Origin: Gemmatimonadota bacterium | GTDB lineage: Bacteria; Gemmatimonadota; Gemmatimonadetes; Longimicrobiales; Gaopeijiaceae | Assembly (NCBI GenBank): GCA_028874985.1 | Contig: JAPPGI010000116.1 | Coordinates: 54,386 to 118,385 of the forward strand | Length of the DNA: 64,000 nt | Direction: 5' to 3' | Shown: positions 18,344 through 27,670 of the stretch, piece after piece | Layout of the letters: every line of letters begins with the position of its first letter | Position numbering within the stretch: position 1 is the first letter of the stretch | Notes under the pieces: generated by a model | The model's input: only the letters and a program-made list of their open reading frames with translations | Told to the model about the DNA's origin: nothing | The model's database searches: none | Program-made: the position numbers and the translations under genes

Positions 18344-19324
18344 ATGAGGATCGCACTGGACGCGATGGGGACGGATGACGCCCCGTCCAGCGAAGTCGCC
18401 GGTGCCGTGGCCGCGGTCGAGGCGGACCCCGGTTTGCACGTCATCCTGGTGGGGGACGAAACGGCGCTGGTCCGTCCGCTCAGCCGCTTCCGGGGACAGG
18501 ACAGGATTTCGGTGATCCATGCTCCGGATCGCATCGCCTCCTCCGACGCGCCGGCCTCGGTGGTACGCCGCAGACCGCGCTCCTCCATCAGCGTGGGGCT
18601 GGGCCTGCAGGCGACCGGAGAAGCCGACGCCTTCGTGTCGGCAGGCTCGACCGGAGCCGTCATGGCGGCGTCGGTGCTGCTGCTGCGCCCCCTCAAGGGA
18701 GTCGATCGTCCCGCCCTCGCCACGTTCTTTCCGACCAACAGCGGGCTCACCCTGGTCGCCGACGTCGGAGCCAACATCGAGTGCAAACCGCATCAGCTCG
18801 TCCAGTTCGCGAGCCTCGGCTCCATATACATGCAGGACCTCCAGGGAATCGAGACTCCAAGGGTCGGGTTGCTGAATGTCGGAACCGAGGCGGAAAAGGG
18901 GACCGAGGTCCTCCAGGTGGCCTACAGACTCCTCGCCGCGAGCGATCTCAACTTCGTCGGCAACATCGAGGGTCGCGACATTCTCCTGCACGGATGCGAC
19001 GTGCTGGTGTGTGACGGCTTCAACGGGAACATCCTGCTGAAGTTCTACGAATCGGTGGCGGCGTTCATGGTCCGGAAGCTCGCTCCGGGTCTCAGGGTGG
19101 CCGGCCTGCGCGACAAGGTGGACGACCTGTTGCGGGATCTCGACTATGCCGAGCACGGCGGCGCCCCGCTGCTGGGTGTCAACGGCGTGAGCGTCATCTG
19201 TCACGGCCGGTCCTCTCCCCGGGCGATCAGCGCCGGAATCGGCGTGGCCGTGCGGGCGGTGAGGAGCGGGCTGGTGGGGCACATGGCCCAGGATCTCTCC
19301 CGTCTCGAAACGAGTGGCGCATGA
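18344..19324 (+). CDS. plsX: Phosphate acyltransferase PlsX
   Basis: A 326-residue protein that converts acyl-ACP to acyl-phosphate for glycerolipid synthesis. Family motifs are MRIALDAMGTDDAPSSEV, DAFVSAGSTGAVMAAS, LTLVADVGANIECKPHQLVQ (split), VGLLNVGTEAEKGTEV, and FNGNILLKFYESVA. The N-terminal ALDAMGGD consensus reads ALDAMGTD here. It overlaps fabH by 4 bp (ATGA). Within this operon it links the fatty-acid synthases to phospholipid synthesis; plsC is 38 kb downstream. Confidence 0.95.
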   Translation: MRIALDAMGTDDAPSSEVAGAVAAVEADPGLHVILVGDETALVRPLSRFRGQDRISVIHAPDRIASSDAPASVVRRRPRSSISVGLGLQATGEADAFVSAGSTGAVMAASVLLLRPLKGVDRPALATFFPTNSGLTLVADVGANIECKPHQLVQFASLGSIYMQDLQGIETPRVGLLNVGTEAEKGTEVLQVAYRLLAASDLNFVGNIEGRDILLHGCDVLVCDGFNGNILLKFYESVAAFMVRKLAPGLRVAGLRDKVDDLLRDLDYAEHGGAPLLGVNGVSVICHGRSSPRAISAGIGVAVRAVRSGLVGHMAQDLSRLETSGA

Positions 19325-20316
19325 AGAGGCGAGACGCCGTCGCCAGGATTTCGGCCACCGCCCGGTTCCTGCCGGATCATGTCCTGACCAACGCCGATCT
19401 GGAGAAGATGGTGGACACCAGTGACGCCTGGATCCGGGAGCGCACGGGCATCGTCGAGCGCCGGATCGCGCCGGACGGAATGACGACCACCGACATGGGC
19501 GCGGGCGCGGCGTCGCGGGCTCTGGCGAAGGCCGGGCTGGAGCCGGCGGATGTGGACCTGCTGATCGTCACGACGGCGACGCCCGACCGATGGCTGCCCT
19601 CGACGGCGTGCGAGATCCAGGCGCGCATCGGTGCCTCCCGGAACTGTCCGGCCTTTGATCTGCACGCCGCGTGCACGGGCTTTCTGTATGCGGTTTCGAT
19701 GGCCGAGGGGTACGTGGCGGCGGGCCGGGGAGAGGTGGTCCTCGTGGTATCGGCCGAGAAGATGTCCTCGATCATCGACTGGCAGGACCGCGCGACCTGC
19801 ATCCTCTTCGGTGACGGTGCGGGAGCCGCCGTGGTACAACCCTCCGAAAACGGCGAGGGCATCCTATCGAGCTTTCACCGGTCCGATGGTGACATGGCCG
19901 ACCTCCTGGAACGGCCGGCGGGAGGAGCCTCCCGGCCCCTGGATCCGGAATCGCTGCGCAACCGGGACCACATGATACGGATGTCCGGCCGGGAAGTGTT
20001 CAAGTCGGCCGTCCGTTCGATGGCCGGCGCCGGGACGGCGGTCCTTCGGGAGGCGGGAGTCGACTCCTCCGACGTGGACCTGATGGTGCCCCACCAGGCC
20101 AACATGAGGATCATCGAGTCGACGGCGAGGTACTCCGGAATCCCGATGGAGAAGGTCTTCGTCAATCTCCAGCGCTACGGCAACATATCGTCGGCCACCA
20201 TCCCCGTGGGCCTTGACGAAGCCGCCGAGGAGGGACTGATCGAGCCCGGCTCGTTGATTCTGATGGCCGCATTCGGGGCCGGACTTACCTGGGGCGCCAT
20301 GGCGATGCGGTGGTAG
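19321..20316 (+). CDS. fabH: 3-oxoacyl-ACP synthase III (FabH)
   Basis: This 331-residue condensing enzyme starts fatty-acid synthesis from acetyl-CoA and malonyl-ACP. The catalytic triad is visible: Cys in FDLHAACTGFLYAVSMAEG (about residue 120), His in DLMVPHQANMRIIESTA, and Asn in RYGNISSATIPVGLDEA. The N-terminal RISATARFLPDHVLTNADLE and TGIVERRIA motifs fit. It overlaps plsX. Confidence 0.96.
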   Translation: MKRRDAVARISATARFLPDHVLTNADLEKMVDTSDAWIRERTGIVERRIAPDGMTTTDMGAGAASRALAKAGLEPADVDLLIVTTATPDRWLPSTACEIQARIGASRNCPAFDLHAACTGFLYAVSMAEGYVAAGRGEVVLVVSAEKMSSIIDWQDRATCILFGDGAGAAVVQPSENGEGILSSFHRSDGDMADLLERPAGGASRPLDPESLRNRDHMIRMSGREVFKSAVRSMAGAGTAVLREAGVDSSDVDLMVPHQANMRIIESTARYSGIPMEKVFVNLQRYGNISSATIPVGLDEAAEEGLIEPGSLILMAAFGAGLTWGAMAMRW

Positions 20317-20341
20317 CCGGCGCGGGAGAACGGTCCAGGGG

Positions 20342-21271
20342 ATGAAGACGGGACTGCTCTTTCCTGGACAGGGATCCCAGCAAGTCGGAATGGGGCGGAC
20401 GCTGGCCGAGCGTTTTCCGGTGGCCCGCGAGACCTTCGCCGAGGCCGACGACGTTGTGGGCTTTGCACTCTCCCGGCTCGCATGGGAGGGCCCCGAGGAA
20501 CTCCTTACCGCCACCGAGAATGCCCAGGTGGCCCTGTACGTCCATTCCCTGGCAACCTACCGCGTAGTGCAGGCCCGCCTGGGGACGATCGTCGCCGCCG
20601 CGGGCCATTCACTGGGCGAGCTGTCGGCCCACGCCGCCGCACGCACCTTTTCCTTCGCCGACGGTCTGAGGGCGGTACGACGCCGGGGAGAACTCATGGC
20701 ACGGGCGGGCAGGACGGTTCCGGGTACGATGGCCGCCGTGTTGGGCCTGGGAGGGGCACAGATCTCCGAGCTCTGCCGGGAAGCCGAGGACTCGGACTTC
20801 ACGCTGGTTGCCGCCAACCTGAACGCGGACGGCCAGGTGGTCTTCAGCGGCGACGTGTGGGGGATAAACTGGATCGCCCGGGCCGCCAAGAAAAAGGGTG
20901 CCAGGCGGGTAATGCCGCTCAAGGTCTCGGCCGCATTCCATTCTCCCCTCATGCGGCCCGCGGCCGCGGAATTCGGGATCGCCCTGGAGGAAGTCCGATT
21001 CAGACGGCCGGAGTTTCCGGTAGTGTCCAACGTCACCGCTCGGGCCGTGGATGACCCCGGCGAGATCCGACGGCTTCTGGTGCGGCAGCTGACTTCTCCG
21101 GTCCGCTGGATCGACTGCATCGCCACACTGCGGCGCATGGGCGTGACGGGCTTCGTCGAACTGGGTCCGGGCAAGGTGCTGACAGGGTTGAACCGGCGCA
21201 ACGCGTGGGGTATTCCTACCCGGGCGCTCGGGACGCCCGAATCCATCGATTCCATGGAGGACTGGACATGA
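20342..21271 (+). CDS. fabD: Malonyl-CoA--ACP transacylase
   Basis: A 309-residue enzyme. The N-terminus MKTGLLFPGQGSQQVGMG is canonical. The active-site Ser is in AAAGHSLGELSAHAAA, and the catalytic His in SAAFHSPLMRPAAAEF. It moves malonyl from CoA to ACP for chain extension. The stop overlaps the fabG start as ATGA. Confidence 0.96.
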   Translation: MKTGLLFPGQGSQQVGMGRTLAERFPVARETFAEADDVVGFALSRLAWEGPEELLTATENAQVALYVHSLATYRVVQARLGTIVAAAGHSLGELSAHAAARTFSFADGLRAVRRRGELMARAGRTVPGTMAAVLGLGGAQISELCREAEDSDFTLVAANLNADGQVVFSGDVWGINWIARAAKKKGARRVMPLKVSAAFHSPLMRPAAAEFGIALEEVRFRRPEFPVVSNVTARAVDDPGEIRRLLVRQLTSPVRWIDCIATLRRMGVTGFVELGPGKVLTGLNRRNAWGIPTRALGTPESIDSMEDWT

Positions 21272-22014
21272 AGGCGACAGCCGAACTGGCCGAAGGGGTT
21301 GCGATCGTAACCGGCGGATCACGGGGCATCGGACTGGGAATCGCCGCCGAGCTCGCCCGGGGGGGGGCGCGCGTCGCGGTGGTGGCCCGGAACGCGGACA
21401 GGGCGGTGGAGGCGGCCGCCGGACTCGATGGCGACGGGCACGCCGCCTACTCCTGCGACATCGCGGACTCGCGTGCCTGCAGGAAGACGGTGGCCGCCGT
21501 GGAGTCCCGACAGGGCCCGGTAACGGTTCTGGTGAACAACGCCGGGATTGCGCGCGACAACATCGTGCTTCGCCTACGGGACGAAGACTGGACTCGCGTC
21601 ATCGATACGAATCTCGGCGGGACCTTCAACATGATCCGGGCCGTGACCCGCGGAATGATGAAACGCCGCGCCGGATCCATCGTCAACGTCACTTCGGTCA
21701 TCGGCCTGATGGGGAACGCGGGGCAGGCCAACTACGCCGCCTCGAAGGCGGGACTGCACGGGCTGACCAAGTCGGTGGCCCGGGAACTCGCATCGCGCAA
21801 CATCCGCTGCAATGCGGTGGCCCCCGGCTTCATCCGGACCGACATGACCGCCGGATTGCCGGAAGCGCGCGTGAACGAGCTGACAGGACGGATACCCGCC
21901 GGACGTCTGGGGGAGCCCGCCGATGTGGCAGGGGTGGTCCGGTTTCTGGCGGGACCTGAGGCGGGTTACATTACGGGCCAGATTATCGCGGTTGATGGCG
22001 GCATGGCGATGTAG
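21268..22014 (+). CDS. fabG: 3-oxoacyl-ACP reductase FabG
   Basis: A 248-residue short-chain dehydrogenase. Residues 10-30 hold the NADPH motif VAIVTGGSRGIGLGIAAELA; the Asn site is NNAGIARDNIVLRL. The catalytic Ser is in IVNVTSVIGLMGNAG, with Tyr and Lys in YAASKAGLHGLTKS. It ends with the typical YITGQIIAVDGGMAM. It reduces beta-ketoacyl-ACP. The ATG at 21268 overlaps fabD; position in the operon supports FabG over other SDRs. Confidence 0.96.
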   Translation: MKATAELAEGVAIVTGGSRGIGLGIAAELARGGARVAVVARNADRAVEAAAGLDGDGHAAYSCDIADSRACRKTVAAVESRQGPVTVLVNNAGIARDNIVLRLRDEDWTRVIDTNLGGTFNMIRAVTRGMMKRRAGSIVNVTSVIGLMGNAGQANYAASKAGLHGLTKSVARELASRNIRCNAVAPGFIRTDMTAGLPEARVNELTGRIPAGRLGEPADVAGVVRFLAGPEAGYITGQIIAVDGGMAM

Positions 22015-22085
22015 GGGAACCGGTTTCGCAACCACCGTGACGGTTTCGATCGCCCACAACAGCAAACGTACGGAGAAAGCAAAGC

Positions 22086-22325
22086 ATGTCCGACACAGCG
22101 GAAGCCAGGGTCAAGGAGATCATCGTCGAAGAACTCGGCGTCGAGGCCGACAAGGTGACCTCGGAGGCATCTTTCGTGGATGACCTTGGTGCCGACTCCC
22201 TTGACACCGTCGAACTGGTCATGGCGCTGGAAGAGGAATTCGGGATCGACATCCCCGACGAGGACGCCGAGAAGATGCGTACCGTGGGCGACGCCGTCGC
22301 CTATATCGAAGAGCACACCGAATAG
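22086..22325 (+). CDS. acpP: Acyl carrier protein
   Basis: A 79-residue acidic protein. The phosphopantetheine Ser is in [18 protein letters not shown] (about residue 38). The start follows a GGAGAAAGC Shine-Dalgarno. It is the carrier for the Fab enzymes on either side. It is distinct from the second, divergent ACP at 49.5 kb. Confidence 0.97.
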   Translation: MSDTAEARVKEIIVEELGVEADKVTSEASFVDDLGADSLDTVELVMALEEEFGIDIPDEDAEKMRTVGDAVAYIEEHTE

Positions 22326-22441
22326 AGGCACGACCGGGACGGACCGGCAGGGGGAGTAGCGCGGGCCGCCGTCCGGCCGTGGGCACTCCACGGCGGTAGC
22401 GGCTACCCGGTCCCATCACCAATCGTCAACGGGCAAGGGCC

Positions 22442-23704
22442 ATGACCATCGGCGGACACCGGCGAAGAGTCGCGATCACCGGAATCGGAATGGCGACTCC
22501 CGTCGGCCTTGATGTCCCATCCAGTTGGGAGGCGCTCTTGGCGGGCACTCCAGGGGGTGGGCCCATCACGCAATTCGATGCCGGCGGGTTTGCCACCAGG
22601 ATCGCCTGTGAGATCAAGGACTTCGATCCGCTGGCCCACCTGACCCGCAAGGAGGCACGGCGTTACGACAGGTTCCTCCAGCTCGCCGTCGCGGCGGCGG
22701 ACGAGGCCATGCAGGGCGCGGGACTATCCGGCCCTCCCACGGGTTGCCCGCCAACGGCCTTCGGTGCGCTGATCGGGAGCGGCGTCGGGGGAATCGCCAC
22801 CCTGGAGGCCAACTGCAAGGTCCTCGATGAGCGGGGACCGGCCCGGGTCAGCCCGTTCTTCATCCCCATGTTCATACCCGACATCGCCGCTGGCGTCGTT
22901 TCGATCCGGTACGGTCTGCGGGGACCCAACTACGCCACGGTTTCGGCGTGCGCGTCGGGTGCCCATGCGATCGGGGAGGCCGCCCGCCACATAGGGCGGG
23001 GTGAGGCCGATCTCATGTTGGCGGGCGGTGCCGAGGCCGCTGTGACCCCGATCACCATCGCGGGGTTCTCGGCCATGAAGGCCATGTCCAGACGCAACGA
23101 CGACCCCGCGGGGGCCAGCCGTCCCTTCGACGCCGGCCGCGACGGCTTCGTCATCGGCGAGGGCGCGGGCATTCTGGTGCTTGAGGAGATGGAGCACGCG
23201 CGGGCCCGCGGAGCGGATATCTTGGGAGAGCTGGCCGGCTACGGAGCCACGGGCGACGCCCACCACATCACCGCCCCGCCTCCGGAGGCGAAAGGCGCCC
23301 AGGAGGCCATGCGGGCGGCGCTCGCCGATGCCGGGATCGGCCCGGAAGACATCGACTACGTCAACGCCCACGGTACCTCCACGCCGGCGAACGACCCCGC
23401 GGAAACCGCCGCGATCAAGGCGGTCCTGGGCCCCCGCGCCTACGATGTGGTGGTCGGCTCCACCAAGTCCATGACCGGCCACCTCCTCGGCGCAGCCGGG
23501 GCGATCGAGATGGTCATGTGCGTCATGGCCTGCCGCACCGGCCGGATTCCCCCGACCATCAACTTCGCCGAAAAGGACGAAGCCTGCGACCTGGAGTACG
23601 GCCACGCCGGCATGATCGAGCGCCCCGTGTCCGCGGCCCTGAACAACTCCTTCGGCTTCGGCGGACACAACGCCTGCCTGGTGGTGCGGAGATACGAGGA
23701 TTAG
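22442..23704 (+). CDS. fabF: 3-oxoacyl-ACP synthase II (FabF)
   Basis: This 420-residue elongation condensing enzyme begins RRVAITGIGMATPVGLDV. The nucleophile Cys is in TVSACASGAHAIGEAARHI (about residue 168), and the two His are in NAHGTSTPANDPAE and KSMTGHLLGAAGAIE. NNSFGFGGHNACLVV at the end is typical. It closes the fab operon; ispF follows 40 bp downstream. Confidence 0.96.
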   Translation: MTIGGHRRRVAITGIGMATPVGLDVPSSWEALLAGTPGGGPITQFDAGGFATRIACEIKDFDPLAHLTRKEARRYDRFLQLAVAAADEAMQGAGLSGPPTGCPPTAFGALIGSGVGGIATLEANCKVLDERGPARVSPFFIPMFIPDIAAGVVSIRYGLRGPNYATVSACASGAHAIGEAARHIGRGEADLMLAGGAEAAVTPITIAGFSAMKAMSRRNDDPAGASRPFDAGRDGFVIGEGAGILVLEEMEHARARGADILGELAGYGATGDAHHITAPPPEAKGAQEAMRAALADAGIGPEDIDYVNAHGTSTPANDPAETAAIKAVLGPRAYDVVVGSTKSMTGHLLGAAGAIEMVMCVMACRTGRIPPTINFAEKDEACDLEYGHAGMIERPVSAALNNSFGFGGHNACLVVRRYED

Positions 23705-23744
23705 CGGTCCGAATTCGTCCGGCGGTCCCTGGACGAGCCCCGGG

Positions 23745-24278
23745 ATCCGCGTCGGGAGCGGCTACGACTCCCACCGCTTCGATGCCGCCCGTCCTCTGAT
23801 ACTGGGAGGCGTGCACTTCCCGGACCATCCCGGCCTGAGCGGTTTCTCCGACGGGGACGCGGTGACCCACGCCGTGATCGACGCCCTGCTCGGGGCCGCC
23901 TGCCTGGGCGACATCGGCACGCACTTCCCACCGGGTGTGGAACGATGGCGCGGAGCCGACTCCATGGACCTTCTCTCTCAGGTCGTGGAGAAGCTTCGCG
24001 ACGATTCCTGGCATGTGGGCAACCTGGACGTCACGGTGATCTGCGAGACCCCGAGGATCGGGACGCGAGCAGCCGATATGCGGCGTCTTGTGGCCGAACG
24101 CACCGGACTGGTCCCCGGTGCCGTCTCCGTCAAGGGGAAGTCAAATGAACGGATGGGGTGGATCGGGCGCGGGGAAGGGATCGCGGTACACGCGGTAGCC
24201 CTGCTGTTCCGCGATACCCGGGGAGTGGAGCCCCACGCCGGCACCGGTCGGGCGGAGGGCCCGCCACAGCCCGGATAG
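23745..24278 (+). CDS. ispF: 2-C-methyl-D-erythritol 2,4-cyclodiphosphate synthase, apparent ATC start
   Basis: This 177-residue enzyme of the MEP isoprenoid pathway has no ATG, GTG, TTG or CTG that would keep its metal-binding N-terminus. The conserved GYDSHRFD (Asp and His zinc ligands) lies upstream of the first GTG at 23811. Reading from ATC 23745 gives (M)RVGSGYDSHRF, matching the family start MRIGxGYDVHRF exactly. GGACGAG, 7 bases upstream, could be its Shine-Dalgarno. The rest is complete: GFSDGDAVTHAVIDALLGAA, LGDIGTHFPPG, and KGKSNERMGWIGRGEG. It is a functional-looking gene with an unusual start, or ATG with one sequencing error. Confidence 0.9.
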   Translation: MRVGSGYDSHRFDAARPLILGGVHFPDHPGLSGFSDGDAVTHAVIDALLGAACLGDIGTHFPPGVERWRGADSMDLLSQVVEKLRDDSWHVGNLDVTVICETPRIGTRAADMRRLVAERTGLVPGAVSVKGKSNERMGWIGRGEGIAVHAVALLFRDTRGVEPHAGTGRAEGPPQPG

Positions 24279-24285
24279 CGGCCGG

Positions 24286-24924
24286 ATGGAAGGGGTTCTG
24301 ACCTTCCTGAGTGGCCTGCCGCCACCCCTGATCCACGTCGTGCTGGGGCTGGGAGCCGCCATCGAGAACATTCTCCCGGTCGTCCCCGCCGATACCTTCG
24401 TCGTAGTCGGCGGCTTCGTAGCGGGGCTGGGCGCAGTGCGCGCGGTTCCCGTCTTTCTGTTCGTGTGGGGGTTCAATGTGGCCGGGGCCATGGCCGTCTA
24501 CGCCGTTGGCAGGAGATACGGACCACGCTTCTTCAGCGAGGGACCGGGCCGGCACCTGCTGGCCCCGGAGCAGATGGACCGGCTGGAGACCTTCTACGCG
24601 CGCTGGGGCGTGGTCGCGATCTTCGTCGGGCGCTTCCTCCCGGGCTTTCGTGCGCTGGTCCCGGTCTTCGCGGGTGTGACGGGGCTCGGAACAGTGCGCG
24701 TGCTGCCGCCGCTGGCGGTCGCGTCGGCCGTCTGGTACGGGACTCTCGTTCGCGTCGGATACCTGGCGGGCGACAATCTGGAGGCCGTGGTGGAAGCGAT
24801 CGAGCGTGCGAACCGCGGCCTGCTGGTCGCATCGGCGGTGCTTGCAGCGCTGATTCTCGGTTTCTGGTGGCGGGCCCGGCGCAGGGGAGCGGAGCCCGGA
24901 GGACACGGGCAGGATGCCGGGTGA
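24286..24924 (+). CDS. DedA family membrane protein
   Basis: A 212-residue polytopic membrane protein (VTT/SNARE-associated domain). Motifs are ENILPVVPADTFVVVGGFVAG near the start (Glu and Asp of the proposed proton-coupled site) and FVGRFLPGFRALVPVFAG (family GRFxPxxR-PxxAG, about residues 113-130). Four to five hydrophobic segments are evident. DedA proteins are implicated in polyprenyl-phosphate or lipid recycling and membrane homeostasis. The last bases overlap the recombinase gene by 11 bp. Confidence 0.88.
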   Translation: MEGVLTFLSGLPPPLIHVVLGLGAAIENILPVVPADTFVVVGGFVAGLGAVRAVPVFLFVWGFNVAGAMAVYAVGRRYGPRFFSEGPGRHLLAPEQMDRLETFYARWGVVAIFVGRFLPGFRALVPVFAGVTGLGTVRVLPPLAVASAVWYGTLVRVGYLAGDNLEAVVEAIERANRGLLVASAVLAALILGFWWRARRRGAEPGGHGQDAG

Positions 24925-25840
24925 GAACAGGGGCGAAGCGCTCGTCCGGCGCTTCCATGTGGAGACCTTCATGGACTTCCTCGCCTTGGAGAGGGGTCTG
25001 AGGCCGCGGACACTGGGAGCGTATCGGAGCGACATCGGGCGTTTCGTGGACTATCTCGACCAGCGCGGCATCCGGGACCTGGGCGAAACCGGCGCGGAAG
25101 TGCTTCACGACTACACAGTCCACCTGCGCAACGAGGGCCTGGCGACCGCGACGATCCGCCGGGCGCACTCCGCCCTGCGTGCGTACTTCGGGTTTCTGGT
25201 GACGGAAGGGATTGTGGAAGAGGACCCCACCGGCCGCATGGACCGCCCCGCCGCGGACCGGCGGCTCCCGGAATTCCTCAGCCAGGCGGAGGCATCCCTC
25301 CTCGTCGAGGCCGTGGACCCCGATTCATCCGCCTACTGGAGGGACCGCGCGGTGCTGGAACTCCTGTACGCGACCGGGATGCGGGTCAGCGAACTCACCG
25401 GATTGTCTCTCGGCGACCTGGATGCCGAGGACGGCAGCTGCCTGGTATTCGGCAAGGGGGGCAGGGAGCGGCTCGTGCCGGTCGGCACGCCGGCGCTGGA
25501 GGTCGTGGGCCGGTACCTGGCAACGGTTCGACCCCGTCTCGACCGGGGAAGGGGGGAGGGAGCCATCTTCCTGAACCAGCGCGGGACCCGCCTGAGCCGC
25601 ATGTCCGTGTGGACGATCGTGTCGCGGGCCGCCGGACGTGCCGGAATCGATCGCCGCATTTCTCCCCACACGCTGCGCCACTCGTGCGCCACCCACCTTC
25701 TCGAGGGAGGCGCCGACCTCGCCGCCGTACAGGAGTTGCTTGGACACGCCGACATCTCCACGACACAGGTCTATACGCACCTGGACCGGGAGTATCTGCG
25801 GGCGACCCACCGCCGGTTTCATCCGCGCAGCGGCGTGTAG
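24914..25840 (+). CDS. Tyrosine recombinase XerC/XerD-like
   Basis: A 308-residue recombinase of Xer length. The N-terminal SAM-like domain (FHVETFMDFLALERGLRPRT is its start) is followed by the catalytic domain. Its residues are Arg in YATGMRVSELTGLSLGDLD, Lys in VFGKGGRERLVPV, His and Arg in ISPHTLRHSCATHLLEGG, and a second His in LLGHADISTTQVYTHLDR, where Tyr is the nucleophile. Together with a partner it would resolve chromosome dimers at dif. Housekeeping context suggests a chromosomal Xer, not a phage integrase. XerC and XerD cannot be told apart safely. Confidence 0.9.
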   Translation: MPGENRGEALVRRFHVETFMDFLALERGLRPRTLGAYRSDIGRFVDYLDQRGIRDLGETGAEVLHDYTVHLRNEGLATATIRRAHSALRAYFGFLVTEGIVEEDPTGRMDRPAADRRLPEFLSQAEASLLVEAVDPDSSAYWRDRAVLELLYATGMRVSELTGLSLGDLDAEDGSCLVFGKGGRERLVPVGTPALEVVGRYLATVRPRLDRGRGEGAIFLNQRGTRLSRMSVWTIVSRAAGRAGIDRRISPHTLRHSCATHLLEGGADLAAVQELLGHADISTTQVYTHLDREYLRATHRRFHPRSGV

Positions 25841-25885
25841 GAGGCAGGACGGCCGGGATCCGGGGGAGAGCCGGACAAGGAGACG

Positions 25886-25913
25886 CCGGCGGAGGACACC
25901 TGGCATCCGCCGG
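25886..25913. terminator. Possible bidirectional terminator hairpin
   Basis: A perfect 8-bp stem (CCGGCGGA at 25886-25893, TCCGCCGG at 25906-25913) with a 12-nt loop lies in the 78-bp gap between the convergent xer and S41 protease genes. There is no T-run on either side, so it would be a weak or Rho-assisted terminator at best. Confidence 0.4.
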
Positions 25914-25918
25914 TCGCG

Positions 25919-27514
25919 TCAGCGCCCCGACGACCGTCCCGTCACGACCCCCACGAGGGTGAACAGCTCCCGGGGCGTTCGCGCGGAACGCGCCAGCCGC
26001 AGCGCCTCGGCCAGGGCGGTGTCCCGTTCGGCCTGGACCAACAGAGCGAGGCCCCGCGCGCCGGCGCGGTCCAGATAGCGCACCTGGGCCCTCCAGTCCA
26101 GGTAGGCCCTCGCCACCGAGTCGTTGACGATGGCCGGGTCCATTCCCTCTTCCACCAGACCACGCGCGAGATCGTCGAAGGCGGAATCCGGAAGGCGTGC
26201 GGCCCGGCCCCCGTCAAGCGCTTGCTTCGCGAGTTCGAATGCATGCTCCTCGATCCGGACACTGATCGGGACCTGCACCCGGTTGGCATGGTTGAGCAGC
26301 GCCAGCTCCTCGTCCTTCGGCCCGTCCGCCTCCACGACCAGGTCCGGGAAGACTCCGCCCCCGGTCCTCAGATGCCGTCCGGCCACGGTCTTCACGGAAT
26401 CGGGCGCCGCCCCGTCCTCGGGCTTCGGGGTGCCGTCGCCGTGCCGGGGCCGGTGCAGCGACCTCCCCAGCGGGGTGAGCCACGAGCCCGTCGTTATCCT
26501 GATCTGGCGACCGGCGGCAAGGGGATACACCGTCTGCACGACTCCCTTCCCGAACGTGCGCTGTCCGACGACCACGGCCCTGTCGTGGTCCTGCAGGGCA
26601 CCGGAGATGATCTCAGCGGCCGAAGCGGTGAATTCGTCAACGAGGACGATGATCGGGATGTCGGCGGCCCGGGCCGGCGAACTGGCCGTCCACGCCTGCG
26701 TCGTCTCCTCGCCCTGCATGTTTCTGCCCTCCGCGCTCGCCAGCACCTGCCCGGGCGACATGAAGAGGTCCACGATTTGCAACGCCTCTTCCATATATCC
26801 GCCGGGGTTGCGCCGCAGGTCCATCACGAGCGCCCGGGCCTCGCTGTAACCGGCCAGCGCTTCTTCCAGCTCGAGCGCGATCCCGCGGGCGATCCGGTCG
26901 ATGGAGAAGTGGGCCACTCCCTCGCCGACCCAGGTTGCCGCCAGGGCCGACACGTGCACGCTGTCGCGAACGATGTCCATCGGTATCGGGTCCACGAAAC
27001 CGTCGCGCGCCACGCGGAGCCGGACCACCGATCCGGGGCGGCCGCGGATCGAGTCCCGCGCCTGGTCGATCGACCAGTCGGTGGCGTCGTGGCCCTCCAC
27101 CCACACGATCCGGTCGCCCACCAGCATTCCGGCCCCCTCGGCGGGTGCTCCCCGGAACACGGCGGTCACGGTCACCCGGGCATTCAGCCGCCCGATCTGC
27201 ACGCCGATGCCGGCGTAGTTCCCGGTCGTCTGTTCCCGGAATTGGTCGAATTCGGTCGGGGTGAAGACGGTCGCGTAGGGATCGTCGAGCCGATCGATCA
27301 GACCGTCGATGGCCCGCTCCCAGAGCACGGAATCGGCCAGCCCGGAGACGTGGAAACGCGAGATGGTCTCGAGCGCCTCCAGAAAGACCCGGGCTTCGGC
27401 GGTGCGGAGAAGGGCGGCCCGGCCGCCGGCACCCGGCGGGTTCTGTCCGGCGATAGGGGCCGACAGCAGGAGAAGCCCGGCTGCGATGATGGTGCTACGG
27501 AAGGATTTCGGCAT
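25919..27514 (-). CDS. S41 family C-terminal processing peptidase with PDZ domain
   Basis: A 531-residue exported protease from ATG 27514, which follows AAGGG and begins a signal peptide ([20 protein letters not shown]). The PDZ domain lies near [19 protein letters not shown] and [13 protein letters not shown]. The S41 domain follows with [18 protein letters not shown], the Ser of [20 protein letters not shown], and the Lys of [16 protein letters not shown]. This Ser-Lys dyad is that of Ctp/Prc proteases, which trim C-termini in the envelope. A C-terminal 150-residue helical part is beyond the core family. It is divergent from nadE. Confidence 0.92.
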   Translation of the reverse strand: MPKSFRSTIIAAGLLLLSAPIAGQNPPGAGGRAALLRTAEARVFLEALETISRFHVSGLADSVLWERAIDGLIDRLDDPYATVFTPTEFDQFREQTTGNYAGIGVQIGRLNARVTVTAVFRGAPAEGAGMLVGDRIVWVEGHDATDWSIDQARDSIRGRPGSVVRLRVARDGFVDPIPMDIVRDSVHVSALAATWVGEGVAHFSIDRIARGIALELEEALAGYSEARALVMDLRRNPGGYMEEALQIVDLFMSPGQVLASAEGRNMQGEETTQAWTASSPARAADIPIIVLVDEFTASAAEIISGALQDHDRAVVVGQRTFGKGVVQTVYPLAAGRQIRITTGSWLTPLGRSLHRPRHGDGTPKPEDGAAPDSVKTVAGRHLRTGGGVFPDLVVEADGPKDEELALLNHANRVQVPISVRIEEHAFELAKQALDGGRAARLPDSAFDDLARGLVEEGMDPAIVNDSVARAYLDWRAQVRYLDRAGARGLALLVQAERDTALAEALRLARSARTPRELFTLVGVVTGRSSGR

Positions 27515-27670
27515 TGGACCCTTGTCGTGTCGGGTGGATGGACCCTCCTGGGAACCGGTGAAGAGAATCCCCACGGCGCGGATTTCTCCTCCTACTCCTA
27601 GATTAGGGGATAACGCAGGCCACGGGTACCATCCGGGCCGATCTTACACTCGCGATGGTCGAGGACTCAC

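Noticed and set aside
24914..25840. Xer-like recombinase as the integrase of the tRNA-linked element
   Set aside because: It lies 38 kb away in a housekeeping context, with Xer length and motifs, so it is more likely the chromosomal dimer-resolution enzyme.
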